Shown in pieces: positions 9,808-20,079 of a DNA stretch of 64,000 bases. The position numbers and the translations under genes were made by a program. The notes under the pieces were generated by a model. That model was not told the DNA's origin. It did no database searches and was given only the letters and a program-made list of their open reading frames with translations. Position 1 is the stretch's first letter, and each line of letters starts with the position of its first letter. Where the stretch lies: assembly GCA_001544655.2 (NCBI GenBank), contig FCOD02000011.1, positions 62,001-126,000 on the forward strand, read 5' to 3'. This DNA is from Caballeronia turbans (GTDB lineage: Bacteria > Pseudomonadota > Gammaproteobacteria > Burkholderiales > Burkholderiaceae).

Positions 9808-12800
9808 ATGACGGACCCGACGAAACAAGCGGACGCTGAAGCGTCGCCCCCCGGCAACGAAGGCGGCGGCGACGGCGGCGCGAAGACGACGCCGCCGCGC
9901 AAAAGCGGCTGGCGCCGTCTCGCGCGCTGGATCGGCGCGCTCGTGCTCGTCGTCGTGCTGATCGCCGCGCTCGCCGTCGGCGGCGTGTTCTACGTGCTGA
10001 CGACCGAGCGCGGCACCCGCTACGCGTGGGACGCCGCCACCTCGCTGCTCAAAGGACAACTGAGCGGCAAGCTCGACGGCGGCGCGATCGCGACCGGCCT
10101 GCAACTGCGCGACGTGCACTGGAAAGACGGCAAGGGCACGGACATCGCGGTCGACAGCGTGTCGGGCCGCTGGGCGCTCACCCGCGAGCCGCTGCGCTTC
10201 ACGATCGGGTATCTGCACATCGGGACGGTCGATGCCCGCATCGCGCCGTCGAACGAGCCGAGCAAGAAGACGGAACTGCCGAACGATCTGCGCATTCCGA
10301 TTCAACTGGCGATCGACGATCTCTCCGTCGAGAAGCTGCGCCTGCATCAGGGCACGACGACCACCGAATTCTCGCGGCTGCTTTTCAACGGCCGCAGCGA
10401 CGGGCAGCATCACCAGGCGACGGTTCAGCGCCTCGATACGCCGTTCGGCGCGGTGACGGCGGCGCTGAAGCTGGATGGCGGCGCGCGCCCGTTCCCGCTC
10501 TCCGGCGACGCGGGCTATGCCGGCAAGGTCAACAACGAGGCGGTGAATGTGAGCGCGCGGCTGTCCGGCTCGCTCGAAGACCTGATCGCGGACGTCGATG
10601 CGAGCGGCATGAAGCTCGTCGGGCGCGCGCATGTCGAAGCGTTGCCCTTCGCCGACGTGCCGCTCAAGTCCGCGCTCGTCACCTTCGATCACGTGAATCC
10701 GCAGGCATTCAGCCCGAGCGCGCCCGAGGCCGATCTGGCCGTGCGCGCCGAAGTGAAGCCGGCCGAAGGCGCGGACCCGAAGGCGTTCGTCGTGAGCGGG
10801 CCGGTGTCGATCGTCAACGCGAAGCCCGGTTCCATCGACAAGAAGCTGCTGCCGCTTATCGACGCGCGCGCGAACGTGCGGCTCGACGCCGCCGAGCAAA
10901 GCATCACCGATCTCAACGTGCGGCTCGTGAAGAACGCAACCGTGACGGGCGGCGGCGCGCTCGCGGGCGGCAAGGGCAAGTTCGATCTGAAAGTCGCGAA
11001 GCTCGATCTGAACGCGATCGAGCCGACGCTGCGCCCGACGGATTTCGCCGGGCCGATCGGCATCGTGCTCGCGGGCGACACGCAGACGATCACCGCCGAT
11101 CTCAACGACCCGAAAGCGGCGATCCGCGCGCAAGCCAAGGTGAAGCTCGATCCGAAGCAAACCTCGCTCGACGACGTGAAGCTCGCGGTCGGCAAGGGTC
11201 GGGTCGAACTGAACGGCGCGCTCAGGAAGGACGCCAGTTCGAGCTACGACCTGAAGGCAAGAATCGTCGACTTCAACCCGCTGTTATTGCAACAGCAGTT
11301 GATCGCGCAGAAGCCCGCGCCGGCGAAGAAAGGCGCGCCGAAGAAGCCCGCCGCGCCGGCGCGCGTGATCGAAGCACGCGTGAACGGCACGCTGGCCGCA
11401 TCGGGGCAACTCGCGCCCACGCTCACGACCAAGGCGACGTTCAAGCTGAACGACAGCATGTACGACAATCTGCCGATGACAGGCGAGGGCACCGTGCAGG
11501 TCGCGGGCACGCGTCTTCTGCCGAGCAGGGCGTCGCTGTCGGTGGCGGGCAACAACGTCGATCTGAACGGCAGCTTCGGCGCGCCCGGCGACCGCCTGCG
11601 CTTCAAGGTGGATGCGCCCGCGCTGGAGCGGCTCGGCTTCGGCATCGCGGGCACGGCGAAGGCGGACGGCGATGTGACCGGCTCGATCGCGCATCCGAAC
11701 ATTGCGGCGAACTATCAGGCCGATGGCGTCGTTTTCGGCGCGAACCGCGTCGGCCATGCGGAAGGCCGAGCGGATATCCGCGACGGCGCGAACGGCGCGC
11801 TCGTCTTCACGCTGAAGGCGCGCGACGCGAGCACGGAGGGCGTCGAAGTCGCGAACCTCGACGCGAACCTGAACGGCACGCGCGCGCATCACACGTTCGA
11901 CGTCACCGCGACGGGCAAGGTGCGCGGCCAGCCGGTGAATCTCGCGCTCGGCGCGGCGGGCAAGTTCACCGATGCGCCCGACGGCCCGCACTGGGACGGC
12001 GCGATCACGAAGCTGTCGAACAAGGGCACGCCGTCGCTGAATCTCGAATCGCCGCTGACGGTGAGTTATGGCCCGAAGCGCCTCGTGCTCGGCGCAACGC
12101 GGCTGGTCGCGGAAGGCGCGGTGCTGAACCTGAAGTCGTTTGCAATGGAAAACGGCCGTCTGCAATCGGCGGGCACGCTCACGAACCTGTCCGTGCCGCA
12201 CCTGCTCGACGTGCGCCAGGAACTGACGGGCGCGGAGCCGCCGATCCGCACCGACCTCGTCTTCGACGGCGACTGGAACTTCTCGCTCGGCGCGACCGCG
12301 ACGGGCTACGCGCAGGTCAAGCGCCGTGGCGGCGACGTGACGATCGACGGCACGCGCGGTCTCTCCGCGCTCGGCATCACGGATATCGTGGCGCGCGCGG
12401 ACTTCACCGGCGGCAATCGCCTGAACGCGTCGCTGCATGCGCAGGCGAGCCGTATCGGCGTGATCGAGGCGAACGTGCACACGCCGCTCGTCAATCGCGA
12501 CGGCATGCTCACCCTCGACGACAACGCGCCGCTCACCGGCGCTATCGACGCGAACATTCCCGAACTGCGCACGACGGGCGGGCTGCTCGGCGCGAGCTAT
12601 CTGCTGGGCGGGAAGATCGCGCTCAAGCTCGTGATCGCGGGGATCGTCGCGAAGCCGAATCTGTCGGGCTCGCTCACCGGCGACAACCTGTCCGCGACGG
12701 TCGTCGATCAGGGCGTGCAGCTCAAGGACGGCATCATTCGGATCGCGTTGTCGGAGAATCTCGTCGATTTGCAGAAGGTCGAGTTCCACGGCGCGAGCGG

Positions 12801-13908
12801 CACGTTGCGCGCGACCGGAAAGGTGCGGCTCGACCAGCAGCAACCCGATCTGACCGCAAGCATCATCGCCGACAAGCTGGAACTGTTCGCGTCGCCGGAC
12901 CGCGAGCTGATGCTGTCGGGCAGCGCCTCCATCGCGAACGCGGGGCTGCAGGGCGGCATGGCGATCGACGGCAAGTTCACCGTCGATCACGCGCTCATCG
13001 ACCTGCCGGAATCCTCGGCACCCTCACTCGGCGACGATGTCGTGATCGAGCGCCCCGATGGCACGATCAAGGGCGGCAATCAGCCGATCACGGCGGCGAC
13101 GGAGAAACCGGTCGGGCCGTTCACGCCGCGCGCGAATATCGCCATCAATCTCGGCGATCGCTTCCGTTTCAAGGGCGCGGGCGCGGATCTCGGCCTTGCG
13201 GGCACCATCACGGCGATGAGCGCGCCGAACATGCCGCTGCGCGCCGTCGGCAACGTGCGCGTGACGCCGGGTTCCACGTATACGGCGTTCGGGCGCAAGC
13301 TCAATATCGAGAACGGCTTCTTCACGTTCAACGGGCCGGTCGCGAATCCGGGTCTGAATATTCTTGCGATGCGGCGCAATCAGGAGGTCGAGGCGGGCGT
13401 TCAGGTGACAGGCACGGTGCAGGCGCCGGTCGCGAAGCTGATTTCCGAGCCGAACGTGCCCGACAACGAAAAGCTGTCGTGGCTGCTGTTCGGGCATGGT
13501 ACGGATCAGGGCAACAACGTCGGCCAGCAGAGCGCCATGACGAGCGCGCTTGCGTTGCTCGGCAGCACGAGCGGCAAGCGCATCGCGCAGACGTTCGGGC
13601 TCGACGAGTTCACGATCGGATCGAGCGAGGTCGGGCTGACCGATCCGCAGGTCGTGATGGTCTCGAAGGCCATCAACGAGCGGCTCGTGATCGGCTATGA
13701 GCAGGGACTGCAATCGGCGAGCAATGCGGTGAAGGCTACGTTGAACCTGTCGCGCTTCTGGGCCGTGACGGCGTATGGCGGGACGTACCAGGGCGTCGAT
13801 CTGTCCTATACGCGGCGGTTCAATTCGTGGACGCGCTTGTGGGCGTCGTCTTCGTCGGCAGCGCGGGCGTCGGCGGCGGATTCCGCGTCCGCGCCGGAAC
13901 CGGACTGA
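9808..13908 (+). CDS. tamB: Translocation and assembly module inner-membrane protein TamB
   Basis: Very large periplasm-spanning AsmA-like protein (1366 aa). One membrane anchor (about residues 38-60, LVLVVVLIAALAVGGVFYVL) follows an acidic/Gly-rich cytoplasmic tail; then long stretches of beta-rich repeats; the C-terminal DUF490 (TamB) domain occupies roughly the last 350 residues, with FGRKLNIENGFFTFNGPVA and NVPDNEKLSWLLFGHG. It pairs with TamA immediately upstream and likely forms a lipid-transfer groove between membranes. The extreme C-terminus ends in a low-complexity Ser/Ala tail. Confidence 0.94.
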   Translation: MTDPTKQADAEASPPGNEGGGDGGAKTTPPRKSGWRRLARWIGALVLVVVLIAALAVGGVFYVLTTERGTRYAWDAATSLLKGQLSGKLDGGAIATGLQLRDVHWKDGKGTDIAVDSVSGRWALTREPLRFTIGYLHIGTVDARIAPSNEPSKKTELPNDLRIPIQLAIDDLSVEKLRLHQGTTTTEFSRLLFNGRSDGQHHQATVQRLDTPFGAVTAALKLDGGARPFPLSGDAGYAGKVNNEAVNVSARLSGSLEDLIADVDASGMKLVGRAHVEALPFADVPLKSALVTFDHVNPQAFSPSAPEADLAVRAEVKPAEGADPKAFVVSGPVSIVNAKPGSIDKKLLPLIDARANVRLDAAEQSITDLNVRLVKNATVTGGGALAGGKGKFDLKVAKLDLNAIEPTLRPTDFAGPIGIVLAGDTQTITADLNDPKAAIRAQAKVKLDPKQTSLDDVKLAVGKGRVELNGALRKDASSSYDLKARIVDFNPLLLQQQLIAQKPAPAKKGAPKKPAAPARVIEARVNGTLAASGQLAPTLTTKATFKLNDSMYDNLPMTGEGTVQVAGTRLLPSRASLSVAGNNVDLNGSFGAPGDRLRFKVDAPALERLGFGIAGTAKADGDVTGSIAHPNIAANYQADGVVFGANRVGHAEGRADIRDGANGALVFTLKARDASTEGVEVANLDANLNGTRAHHTFDVTATGKVRGQPVNLALGAAGKFTDAPDGPHWDGAITKLSNKGTPSLNLESPLTVSYGPKRLVLGATRLVAEGAVLNLKSFAMENGRLQSAGTLTNLSVPHLLDVRQELTGAEPPIRTDLVFDGDWNFSLGATATGYAQVKRRGGDVTIDGTRGLSALGITDIVARADFTGGNRLNASLHAQASRIGVIEANVHTPLVNRDGMLTLDDNAPLTGAIDANIPELRTTGGLLGASYLLGGKIALKLVIAGIVAKPNLSGSLTGDNLSATVVDQGVQLKDGIIRIALSENLVDLQKVEFHGASGTLRATGKVRLDQQQPDLTASIIADKLELFASPDRELMLSGSASIANAGLQGGMAIDGKFTVDHALIDLPESSAPSLGDDVVIERPDGTIKGGNQPITAATEKPVGPFTPRANIAINLGDRFRFKGAGADLGLAGTITAMSAPNMPLRAVGNVRVTPGSTYTAFGRKLNIENGFFTFNGPVANPGLNILAMRRNQEVEAGVQVTGTVQAPVAKLISEPNVPDNEKLSWLLFGHGTDQGNNVGQQSAMTSALALLGSTSGKRIAQTFGLDEFTIGSSEVGLTDPQVVMVSKAINERLVIGYEQGLQSASNAVKATLNLSRFWAVTAYGGTYQGVDLSYTRRFNSWTRLWASSSSAARASAADSASAPEPD

Positions 13909-13927
13909 CATCCCGCGCTCCTCGACG

Positions 13928-13962
13928 AAAAAAGGGCACGCGATTCGCGTGCCCTTTCTGTT
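13928..13962. terminator. Bidirectional terminator between tamB and metG
   Basis: AAAGGGCACG (13931-13940) pairs with CGTGCCCTTT (13948-13957) with further pairing towards the loop. A-run before and T-rich stretch after, so it can serve both convergent genes. Confidence 0.85.
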
Positions 13963-13987
13963 TCTCAAATTGCGCTTTCGCCGCGTC

Positions 13988-16114
13988 TTACTTCACCCGC
14001 ATGCCCGGCTTCGCGCCGCTGTGCGGCTCGAGAATGTAGAGCCCGGGCTCGGCCTTCTCGTCGGTCGCCGACGCCGCGAGCACCATCCCCTCCGACAGCC
14101 CGAACTTCATTTTGCGAGGCGCGAGGTTCACGACCATCACGGTGAGCTTGCCGATCAGATCCTGCGGCTGATACGCCGACTTGATGCCCGAGAACACGTT
14201 GCGTGTCTTGTCCTCGCCGACGTCGAGCGTAAGTTGCAGCAGCTTGTCGGAGCCTTCGACCGTCTTGCAATCGACGATCTTCGCAATGCGCAGATCGACC
14301 TTCGCGAAGTCGTCGATGGAGATGACGCCTGGTTCGTCCTGCGTTTTCGCGACGGTCTTGGCGGCAGGCGCGGCCGTTTCAGCGGCCGGCGCGAGCGATT
14401 CGCGATTCGCGGCCAGCAAAGCCTCGATCTGTTTCGGATCGACGCGCGTCGTCAGATGCTTGTACGCGTTGATCGCATTGGCCGATGACAGCGGCTTCGC
14501 GGCATCGGCCCAGACGAGCGGCGCGATGCCGAGGAACGCCTCGACCGATTCCACCAGCTTCGGCAGCACCGGCTTCAACGCGAGCGACAGCAGGCGGAAC
14601 GCTTCGAGGCTCACACTGCACGTCTCGTGCAGCGCGACGGCGTTCGCCGGGTCTTTCGCCTGTTCCCACGGCTTGGCGGAATCGACGTAGGCGTTGACGG
14701 CATCGGCGAGCTCCATCGTCGTGCGCAACGCGCGGCCGTACTCGCGCGATTCGTAGAAGCCGGCGATCTGCGCAATCGCCCCGCGCAATTGCGCGACGAG
14801 CGGATGATGCATCGCGCTGTCCTGCACGCGGCCGTCGAAGCGCTTGATGAGGAACCCCGCCGCGCGGCTCGCGATGTTCACGTATTTGCCGACGAGATCG
14901 CTGTTCACGCGCGCCTGGAAGTCTTCGAGGTTCAGGTCGATGTCTTCCATCGTGCTGTTGAGTTTCGCCGCGAAGTAGTAGCGCAGCCACTCGGGATTCA
15001 GGCCCGTGTCGATCACGCTCTGCGCGGTGATGAAGGTGCCGCGCGACTTCGACATCTTCGCGCCATCGACGGTCAGAAAGCCGTGCGCGAACACGTTGGT
15101 CGGCGTGCGATGACCGGAGAACTCCAGCATCGCCGGCCAGAACAGCGTGTGGAAATACAGAATGTCCTTGCCGATGAAGTGGTACTGCTCGGCCTTCGCG
15201 CCCGGCTTCACCCACTCGTCGAAATTCACGCCGATGCGATCCGCGAGATTCTTGAAACTCGCGTAATAGCCGACCGGCGCGTCGACCCAGACATAGAAGT
15301 ATTTGCCCGGCGCGCCCGGAATCTCGAAGCCGAAGTAGGGCGAGTCGCGCGAGATGTCCCAGTCGGCGAGCTTGGCTTCGCCCTTGTCGCCGAGCCACTC
15401 GCGCATCTTGTTGGTGGCTTCGGGCTGCGCGAGGCCGCTCACCCAGCCGCGCAGGAATTCCTCGCAGCGCGGATCGGAGAGCTTGAAGAAGTAATGCGTC
15501 GAGGTCTTGCGGATGGGCGTCGCGCCCGACACGACCGAATACGGGTTGATGAGTTCGGTCGGCTGATAGGTCGAGCCGCAGACTTCGCAGTTGTCGCCGT
15601 ATTGATCCTTTGCGCCGCACTTCGGGCACTGGCCCTTGATGAAGCGGTCCGGCAGGAACATTTCCTTGACCGGATCGTAGGCCTGCTCGATGTCGCGTGC
15701 CTCGATCAGGCCCGCTTGCTGAAGCGAGCCGTAGATCGTGTTGCAGAGGGCGCGATTCTCCTCGGCATCGGTCGAATAATAGTTATCGAACGAAATGCCG
15801 AAGCTGTCGAAGTCACGTTTGTGCTCTTTCCACACGCGCTCGATGAGTTGTTTCGGCGTGATGCCTTCCTTTTCGGCGCGCAGCATGATCGGCGTGCCGT
15901 GGGTGTCGTCCGCGCCGACGTAGTAGACCTCATGGCCATGCATTCGCAGCGTCCGAACCCAGATATCCGTCTGAATGTACTCGACCATGTGGCCGATATG
16001 AATCTGACCGTTCGCGTAAGGCAACGCGGACGTGACGAGGATCTGGCGGCGGCCGCTTTCGATGGCGGAGGCGGCAGGCGCGGCGGTGGCAGTGGCTGAA
16101 ATCGGTGCTGACAT
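13988..16114 (-). CDS. metG: Methionyl-tRNA synthetase
   Basis: Charges tRNA-Met (708 aa). Class I motifs: HIGH inside [11 protein letters not shown] near residue 40 and GAKMSKSRG near 355. Zinc-knuckle cysteines CPKC...CEVC lie near 163-180. The C-terminal third carries the dimerising tRNA-binding (EMAP-II/Arc1p-like) domain, [19 protein letters not shown], after an Ala-rich linker. The first ~20 residues (Ala/Ser-rich) precede the core and may not be conserved. It converges on tamB across a shared terminator. Confidence 0.97.
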   Translation of the reverse strand: MSAPISATATAAPAASAIESGRRQILVTSALPYANGQIHIGHMVEYIQTDIWVRTLRMHGHEVYYVGADDTHGTPIMLRAEKEGITPKQLIERVWKEHKRDFDSFGISFDNYYSTDAEENRALCNTIYGSLQQAGLIEARDIEQAYDPVKEMFLPDRFIKGQCPKCGAKDQYGDNCEVCGSTYQPTELINPYSVVSGATPIRKTSTHYFFKLSDPRCEEFLRGWVSGLAQPEATNKMREWLGDKGEAKLADWDISRDSPYFGFEIPGAPGKYFYVWVDAPVGYYASFKNLADRIGVNFDEWVKPGAKAEQYHFIGKDILYFHTLFWPAMLEFSGHRTPTNVFAHGFLTVDGAKMSKSRGTFITAQSVIDTGLNPEWLRYYFAAKLNSTMEDIDLNLEDFQARVNSDLVGKYVNIASRAAGFLIKRFDGRVQDSAMHHPLVAQLRGAIAQIAGFYESREYGRALRTTMELADAVNAYVDSAKPWEQAKDPANAVALHETCSVSLEAFRLLSLALKPVLPKLVESVEAFLGIAPLVWADAAKPLSSANAINAYKHLTTRVDPKQIEALLAANRESLAPAAETAAPAAKTVAKTQDEPGVISIDDFAKVDLRIAKIVDCKTVEGSDKLLQLTLDVGEDKTRNVFSGIKSAYQPQDLIGKLTVMVVNLAPRKMKFGLSEGMVLAASATDEKAEPGLYILEPHSGAKPGMRVK

Positions 16115-16581
16115 AAAGGCGCGGCCCGTGTCGAGTGCTTGGGGTTGGGGAAAAAGCGGATTTTGATTTTAGCAGGGCGGGGGGAGGGGACGCGCGGGGC
16201 AGCGTTGGAAGGCGGGATTGGAGGCTTGCTGACTACGGCGGCTCAACGTCCACATGCCGCGGGTCGACCGTCTGCTCGACCCGCGTCATTCGTCGAAGCT
16301 CGAAGCGATGGAAGCCGCGTTTCTTTCATTGGGCAAGCGGCTGAACATCTCGTTGGCGATCGCGATTCGCGCGCCCAAAAAAAACCGGGGTCCAATCGGG
16401 CCCCGGAGCAACAACGACAAGAGGAGAATGGCAGGTGATGGCCTCGCCATCCACCCACCGTAGAGAAAGACAGCGGCACTGCGTCCAAGTTTCAAATTTT
16501 TTTCAGACGACTGAACTCCGCGGACTCCAGCTTTCCGCCGCCGCGTTCACGGCGACGCATTCTCCTTTTAAATCAATTGCT
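16115..16581. other. Intergenic region between metG and OmpA-like lipoprotein gene
   Basis: 467 bp holding one strong minus-strand terminator (16377-16406) 175 bp beyond the lipoprotein stop, so that gene would have a long 3' untranslated region. A second, imperfect hairpin GGTGATGGC/GCCATCCACC lies at about 16433-16455. The metG-proximal part (16115-16370) shows no convincing gene. Confidence 0.5.
16377..16406 (-). terminator. Intrinsic terminator downstream of OmpA-like lipoprotein gene
   Basis: CCGGGG (16385-16390) pairs with CCCCGG (16401-16406); eight A residues at 16377-16384 give a U8 tract on the minus strand. Confidence 0.85.
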
Positions 16582-17238
16582 TTATTGCACCTGACCCGGC
16601 TGCGCCGTGGCACGCAGATAGATTTCCACGCGGCGATTCTGCGCGCGGCCGGCTTCCGTCGAATTGTCCGCGATCGGCTGGTTCTGGCCCATGCCCGACG
16701 CCGAGAGACGTTGCGCCGGCACGCCGTGCGTCGCGATGTACGACGCCACGCTCTGCGCGCGGTTCTGCGACAGCGTCTGGTTGTAAGCCGCCTGGCCGGT
16801 GTTGTCCGTATGGCCGATGACGTTTGCGATCAGCTCCGGATGCTGCTGCATCGTCTGCGTGACGGAATTCAGCACCGGATCGAACGACGGCTTGATTGCA
16901 TAGCTGTTCGTATCGAACGAAATCGAATTGGGGATGTTCACCTTGAGCGAGCCGTCCTGCTGCTCGGTCACTTGCGTGCCCGTGCCCTTCGAGTCGCCCG
17001 AAATCTTGTTCTTGATCGACTGCCAGTTGTAGCCGGTGATGCCGCCCACCGCCGCGCCCGTGGCCGCGCCGATCGCCGCGCCCTTGCCGCCGCCGAAAAT
17101 GGCGCCGATGCCCGCGCCGGTTGCGGCCCCCACGCCCGTGCCGACCGCCGTGTTGGTGCCTTGCTGCGAAGCGCAGCCGGCGACGAGTGCCCCGGCCACG
17201 GCGAACACGGACAGACGAGTGAAGAATTTGGTGTTCAT
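16582..17238 (-). CDS. OmpA-family lipoprotein with glycine-zipper domain
   Basis: 218-residue outer-membrane lipoprotein. The signal peptide MNTKFFTRLSVFAVAGALVAGC has lipobox LVAGC (Cys22). Residues ~33-70 form a Gly/Ala-rich glycine-zipper segment with repeated GAxxG, and the C-terminal half is an OmpA-like peptidoglycan-binding domain (IGHTDNTGQAAYNQTLSQNR ... QNRRVEIYL). The start is supported by AAGGAGATTAAG just upstream; a frame extension to 17346 is ignored. Likely anchors the outer membrane to the cell wall. Divergent from apbC. Confidence 0.93.
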   Translation of the reverse strand: MNTKFFTRLSVFAVAGALVAGCASQQGTNTAVGTGVGAATGAGIGAIFGGGKGAAIGAATGAAVGGITGYNWQSIKNKISGDSKGTGTQVTEQQDGSLKVNIPNSISFDTNSYAIKPSFDPVLNSVTQTMQQHPELIANVIGHTDNTGQAAYNQTLSQNRAQSVASYIATHGVPAQRLSASGMGQNQPIADNSTEAGRAQNRRVEIYLRATAQPGQVQ

Positions 17239-17502
17239 CTTAATCTCCTTGAATCGACAAGCGTTTCGGCGCGAGAAGCGCCGACAGTGCGAAAGGGTCT
17301 TCGGACCAGCCTCCGGATGAGCCTCTACAATAATGAGAAGAGGCATCCGGCTGCCCGATGCGATGCGTCCCCGGAAAGATTTGCAGCGGGATAGTGCAGT
17401 GCCCGCGCGTCACGCGCAACGGTGCTAACAAATACTTTCAATTTCTTCAGTTTGTTGTTGCGCGCCGCAGGCCGCTAGCAACAATCGTTCCATGGAGTTT
17501 CG

Positions 17503-18591
17503 ATGAGCATTGACCGCGCGAAGATCGACACCGCACTCGCCACACTGACCGATCCCAACACCAACCGCAAGTTCGTCGATACGAAGAGCATTCGCAACGT
17601 GTCCGTCGACGGGGCGAACGTCGCGGTGAGCGTCGTGCTCGGCTATCCGGCGAGAACGCAGTTCGCCCTCATCCGCGAGCAGGTGCAGAGCGTGTTGCGT
17701 CAGGTGCCCGGCGTCGCGAACGTGACCGTGGACGTGTCGTCGCAGGTCGTCGCCCACGCGGTGCAGCGCGGCGTGAAGCTGCTGCCGAACGTCAAGAACA
17801 TCATCGCGGTGGCATCGGGCAAGGGCGGCGTCGGCAAGAGCACGACGGCCGCGAATCTCGCGCTCGCGCTCGCCGCGGAGGGCGCGTCGGTCGGCATGCT
17901 CGACGCGGACATCTACGGCCCCTCGCTGCCGATGATGCTCGGCATCACCGGCCGGCCCGAATCGCCCGACAACCAGACGATGAACCCGCTCGAAGGTCAC
18001 GGCATCCAGGCGAATTCGATCGGCTTCCTGATCGAGCAGGACAATCCGATGGTGTGGCGCGGCCCGATGGTGACCTCGGCGCTCGAGCAGTTGCTGCGTC
18101 AGACCAACTGGAAGGATCTCGACTACCTCGTCGTCGACATGCCGCCGGGCACGGGCGACATCCAGCTCACGCTGTCGCAGAAGGTGCCGGTGACGGGCGC
18201 GGTGATCGTGACGACGCCGCAGGACATCGCGCTGCTCGATGCGAAGAAGGGCTTGAAAATGTTCGAGAAGGTCGGCATTCCGATTCTCGGCATCGTCGAG
18301 AACATGAGCACGCACATCTGCTCGCATTGCGGTCACGAAGAGCACATCTTCGGCGCGGGCGGCGGCGAGCGCATGGCGAAGGAATACGGCGTCGAGATTC
18401 TCGGCCAGTTGCCGCTCGATATCTCCATTCGCGAGCGCACCGACGCCGGCCAGCCGAGCGTCGTGTCGCAGCCGGAAAGCCGTATCGCCGAGACGTATCG
18501 CGCGATCGCGCGTCGCGTGGCGATTTCGATCGCCGAGCGTCAGCGCGACATGACTTCGAAGTTCCCGAGCATCGTCGTGCAGAACACCTGA
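17503..18591 (+). CDS. apbC: Iron-sulfur cluster carrier ATPase ApbC/Mrp
   Basis: Mrp/NBP35-family P-loop ATPase that binds and transfers Fe-S clusters (362 aa). An N-terminal MIP18/DUF59 domain (residues 5-85) precedes the ATPase with KGGVGKSTTAANL near 107-119, MLDADIYGPSLP, VVDMPPGTGD and the cluster-binding CxxC in HICSHCGHEEHIFG near 268. Stands just after the divergent lipoprotein gene. The start ATG has a GGAG-type site (ATGGAGTTTCG) directly ahead. Confidence 0.95.
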   Translation: MSIDRAKIDTALATLTDPNTNRKFVDTKSIRNVSVDGANVAVSVVLGYPARTQFALIREQVQSVLRQVPGVANVTVDVSSQVVAHAVQRGVKLLPNVKNIIAVASGKGGVGKSTTAANLALALAAEGASVGMLDADIYGPSLPMMLGITGRPESPDNQTMNPLEGHGIQANSIGFLIEQDNPMVWRGPMVTSALEQLLRQTNWKDLDYLVVDMPPGTGDIQLTLSQKVPVTGAVIVTTPQDIALLDAKKGLKMFEKVGIPILGIVENMSTHICSHCGHEEHIFGAGGGERMAKEYGVEILGQLPLDISIRERTDAGQPSVVSQPESRIAETYRAIARRVAISIAERQRDMTSKFPSIVVQNT

Positions 18592-18710
18592 TTTCGAGCA
18601 TTCGATCGAATCTGCGCGAGCCTTGTGCAATGCGGCTCGCGGTATCATGTCGCCTTCGATGCGCGGCAGCGTGGACGCACGGGGCGTCGGCGGGCCGCCG
18701 AGAGGATCGC

Positions 18711-19244
18711 ATGGGACACAGGTTCGACGGGAGGGCGCTTCACGCCTTGATCGCGATGACCGCTTGCAGCGTCATGCTGAGCGGTTGCGGCCTCATCTTC
18801 CAAAATCACGAAAAACGCGCAGACGCGGTGCTGCAACCGACGCCCGGCAACGCGACGCGCGGCACCGTCACGCTGATCGAGCGCTCGGACGGTGTGCAGG
18901 TGTCCTACAACCTGACCGACATGCCGCCGAACAGCGATCACGCGCTGACCGTTCACGAGCGCGGCGACTGCATCGCCGTCAACGAGCAGGATGCAAGCCC
19001 GGTGTTCGCGCTGCCGTCGGAGCGCAGACGGGCGTCGTCGCGTGTCGAAGGCGAACTCGGCAATATCCACGCGGACGCGACCGGCGCTGCGACGGGCTTC
19101 ATCGTCGCGACCGACGTGTCGCTCGACGGCGTGCGCTCGGTCATTTCGCGCGCGATCATGCTGCATCGCGAAGCGGTGGACCCTTACGCGAGCGCGCCGC
19201 ACAACGTGGGGCCTGCGCTCGCTTGCGGCGTAATTCGCCGCTGA
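18711..19244 (+). CDS. SodC-like (Cu/Zn superoxide dismutase family) lipoprotein, metal sites degenerate
   Basis: 177-residue predicted lipoprotein (lipobox LSGC, Cys26; AGAGGA 5 bp before the ATG). The body follows the SodC plan: LTVHERGDC corresponds to the HVHEKGDC segment, ELGNIHADATGAATG to the GDLGN loop, then IMLHREAVDPY and the ending ALACGVI. Judged by eye against SodC, the first copper histidine is Thr and the zinc-loop histidines are absent because that loop is missing, while the HxxxGDC and IMLH histidines remain. Fold assignment is good; dismutase activity is doubtful. It lies between apbC and dcd. Confidence 0.75.
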   Translation: MGHRFDGRALHALIAMTACSVMLSGCGLIFQNHEKRADAVLQPTPGNATRGTVTLIERSDGVQVSYNLTDMPPNSDHALTVHERGDCIAVNEQDASPVFALPSERRRASSRVEGELGNIHADATGAATGFIVATDVSLDGVRSVISRAIMLHREAVDPYASAPHNVGPALACGVIRR

Positions 19245-19405
19245 CATAGCGCCCGTTCGCACCGCACCCGCCGCTGCCGCCCGATCGCGTAAAATACGCG
19301 CTTTCGTCTGGCCCGCGCGGCGAGCATCGCCGCCGGAGGCCTTGCCCGTTTCACCGCAGGCGGCGGTCGCGAGACCCGAGCCGTTCACCGTTGAGTAGCG
19401 TCCCT

Positions 19406-19975
19406 ATGAGCATCAAATCCGACAAGTGGATTCGCCGCATGGCCGAAGAGCACCGAATGATCGAGCCGTTCGTGCGCGATCAGGTGCGCGTGAGCGAGGA
19501 CGGCCGCAAGATCGTGAGCTACGGCACGTCCAGCTACGGCTACGACATCCGCGTCGCCGACGAATTCAAGATCTTCACGAACATCAATTCCACGATCGTC
19601 GATCCGAAGAACTTCGACGAGAAATCGTTCGTCGACTTCAAGGGCGATGTCTGCATCATTCCGCCGAATTCCTTCGCGCTCGCACGCACGGTCGAATATT
19701 TCCGCATTCCGCGCTCGTGCCTGACCGTGTGCCTCGGCAAATCGACGTATGCGCGCTGCGGGATCATCGTCAACGTGACGCCGTTCGAGCCGGAATGGGA
19801 AGGGTACGTGACGCTCGAATTCTCGAATACGACACCTTTGCCTGCCAAAATCTACGCAAACGAGGGCGTCGCCCAAGTCCTGTTCTTCGAAAGCGATGAA
19901 ATGTGCGAGACATCGTACGCGGATCGCGGCGGGAAGTATCAAGGGCAGCACGGCGTGACGCTGCCGAAAACCTGA
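19406..19975 (+). CDS. dcd: dCTP deaminase
   Basis: Deaminates dCTP to dUTP for thymidylate synthesis (189 aa, standard size). It starts [19 protein letters not shown]; core motifs are [19 protein letters not shown] near 37-55, [16 protein letters not shown] near 105-120 and [19 protein letters not shown] with the conserved catalytic-type glutamate near 138. A TTG five codons upstream is in frame, but the ATG gives the usual N-terminus. Confidence 0.96.
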   Translation: MSIKSDKWIRRMAEEHRMIEPFVRDQVRVSEDGRKIVSYGTSSYGYDIRVADEFKIFTNINSTIVDPKNFDEKSFVDFKGDVCIIPPNSFALARTVEYFRIPRSCLTVCLGKSTYARCGIIVNVTPFEPEWEGYVTLEFSNTTPLPAKIYANEGVAQVLFFESDEMCETSYADRGGKYQGQHGVTLPKT

Positions 19976-20079
19976 TCATCGCCGCGCTTTAAGAAACGCA
20001 TACGGCAAACGCTTGTCGAAGGACCGCTGGCTTCGAGATAAGACTCGGGCAGCGGTCGTTCCATTTGGAGAATCGCCTC

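Noticed and set aside
7980-9902. 640-codon antisense frame over tamA
   Set aside because: Composition typical of antisense in GC-rich DNA; tamA is unmistakable on the plus strand.
10026-13700. 1224-codon frame in another phase of tamB
   Set aside because: Arg/Ala/Gly-rich shadow of high-GC third positions; tamB in its own frame has clear domains.
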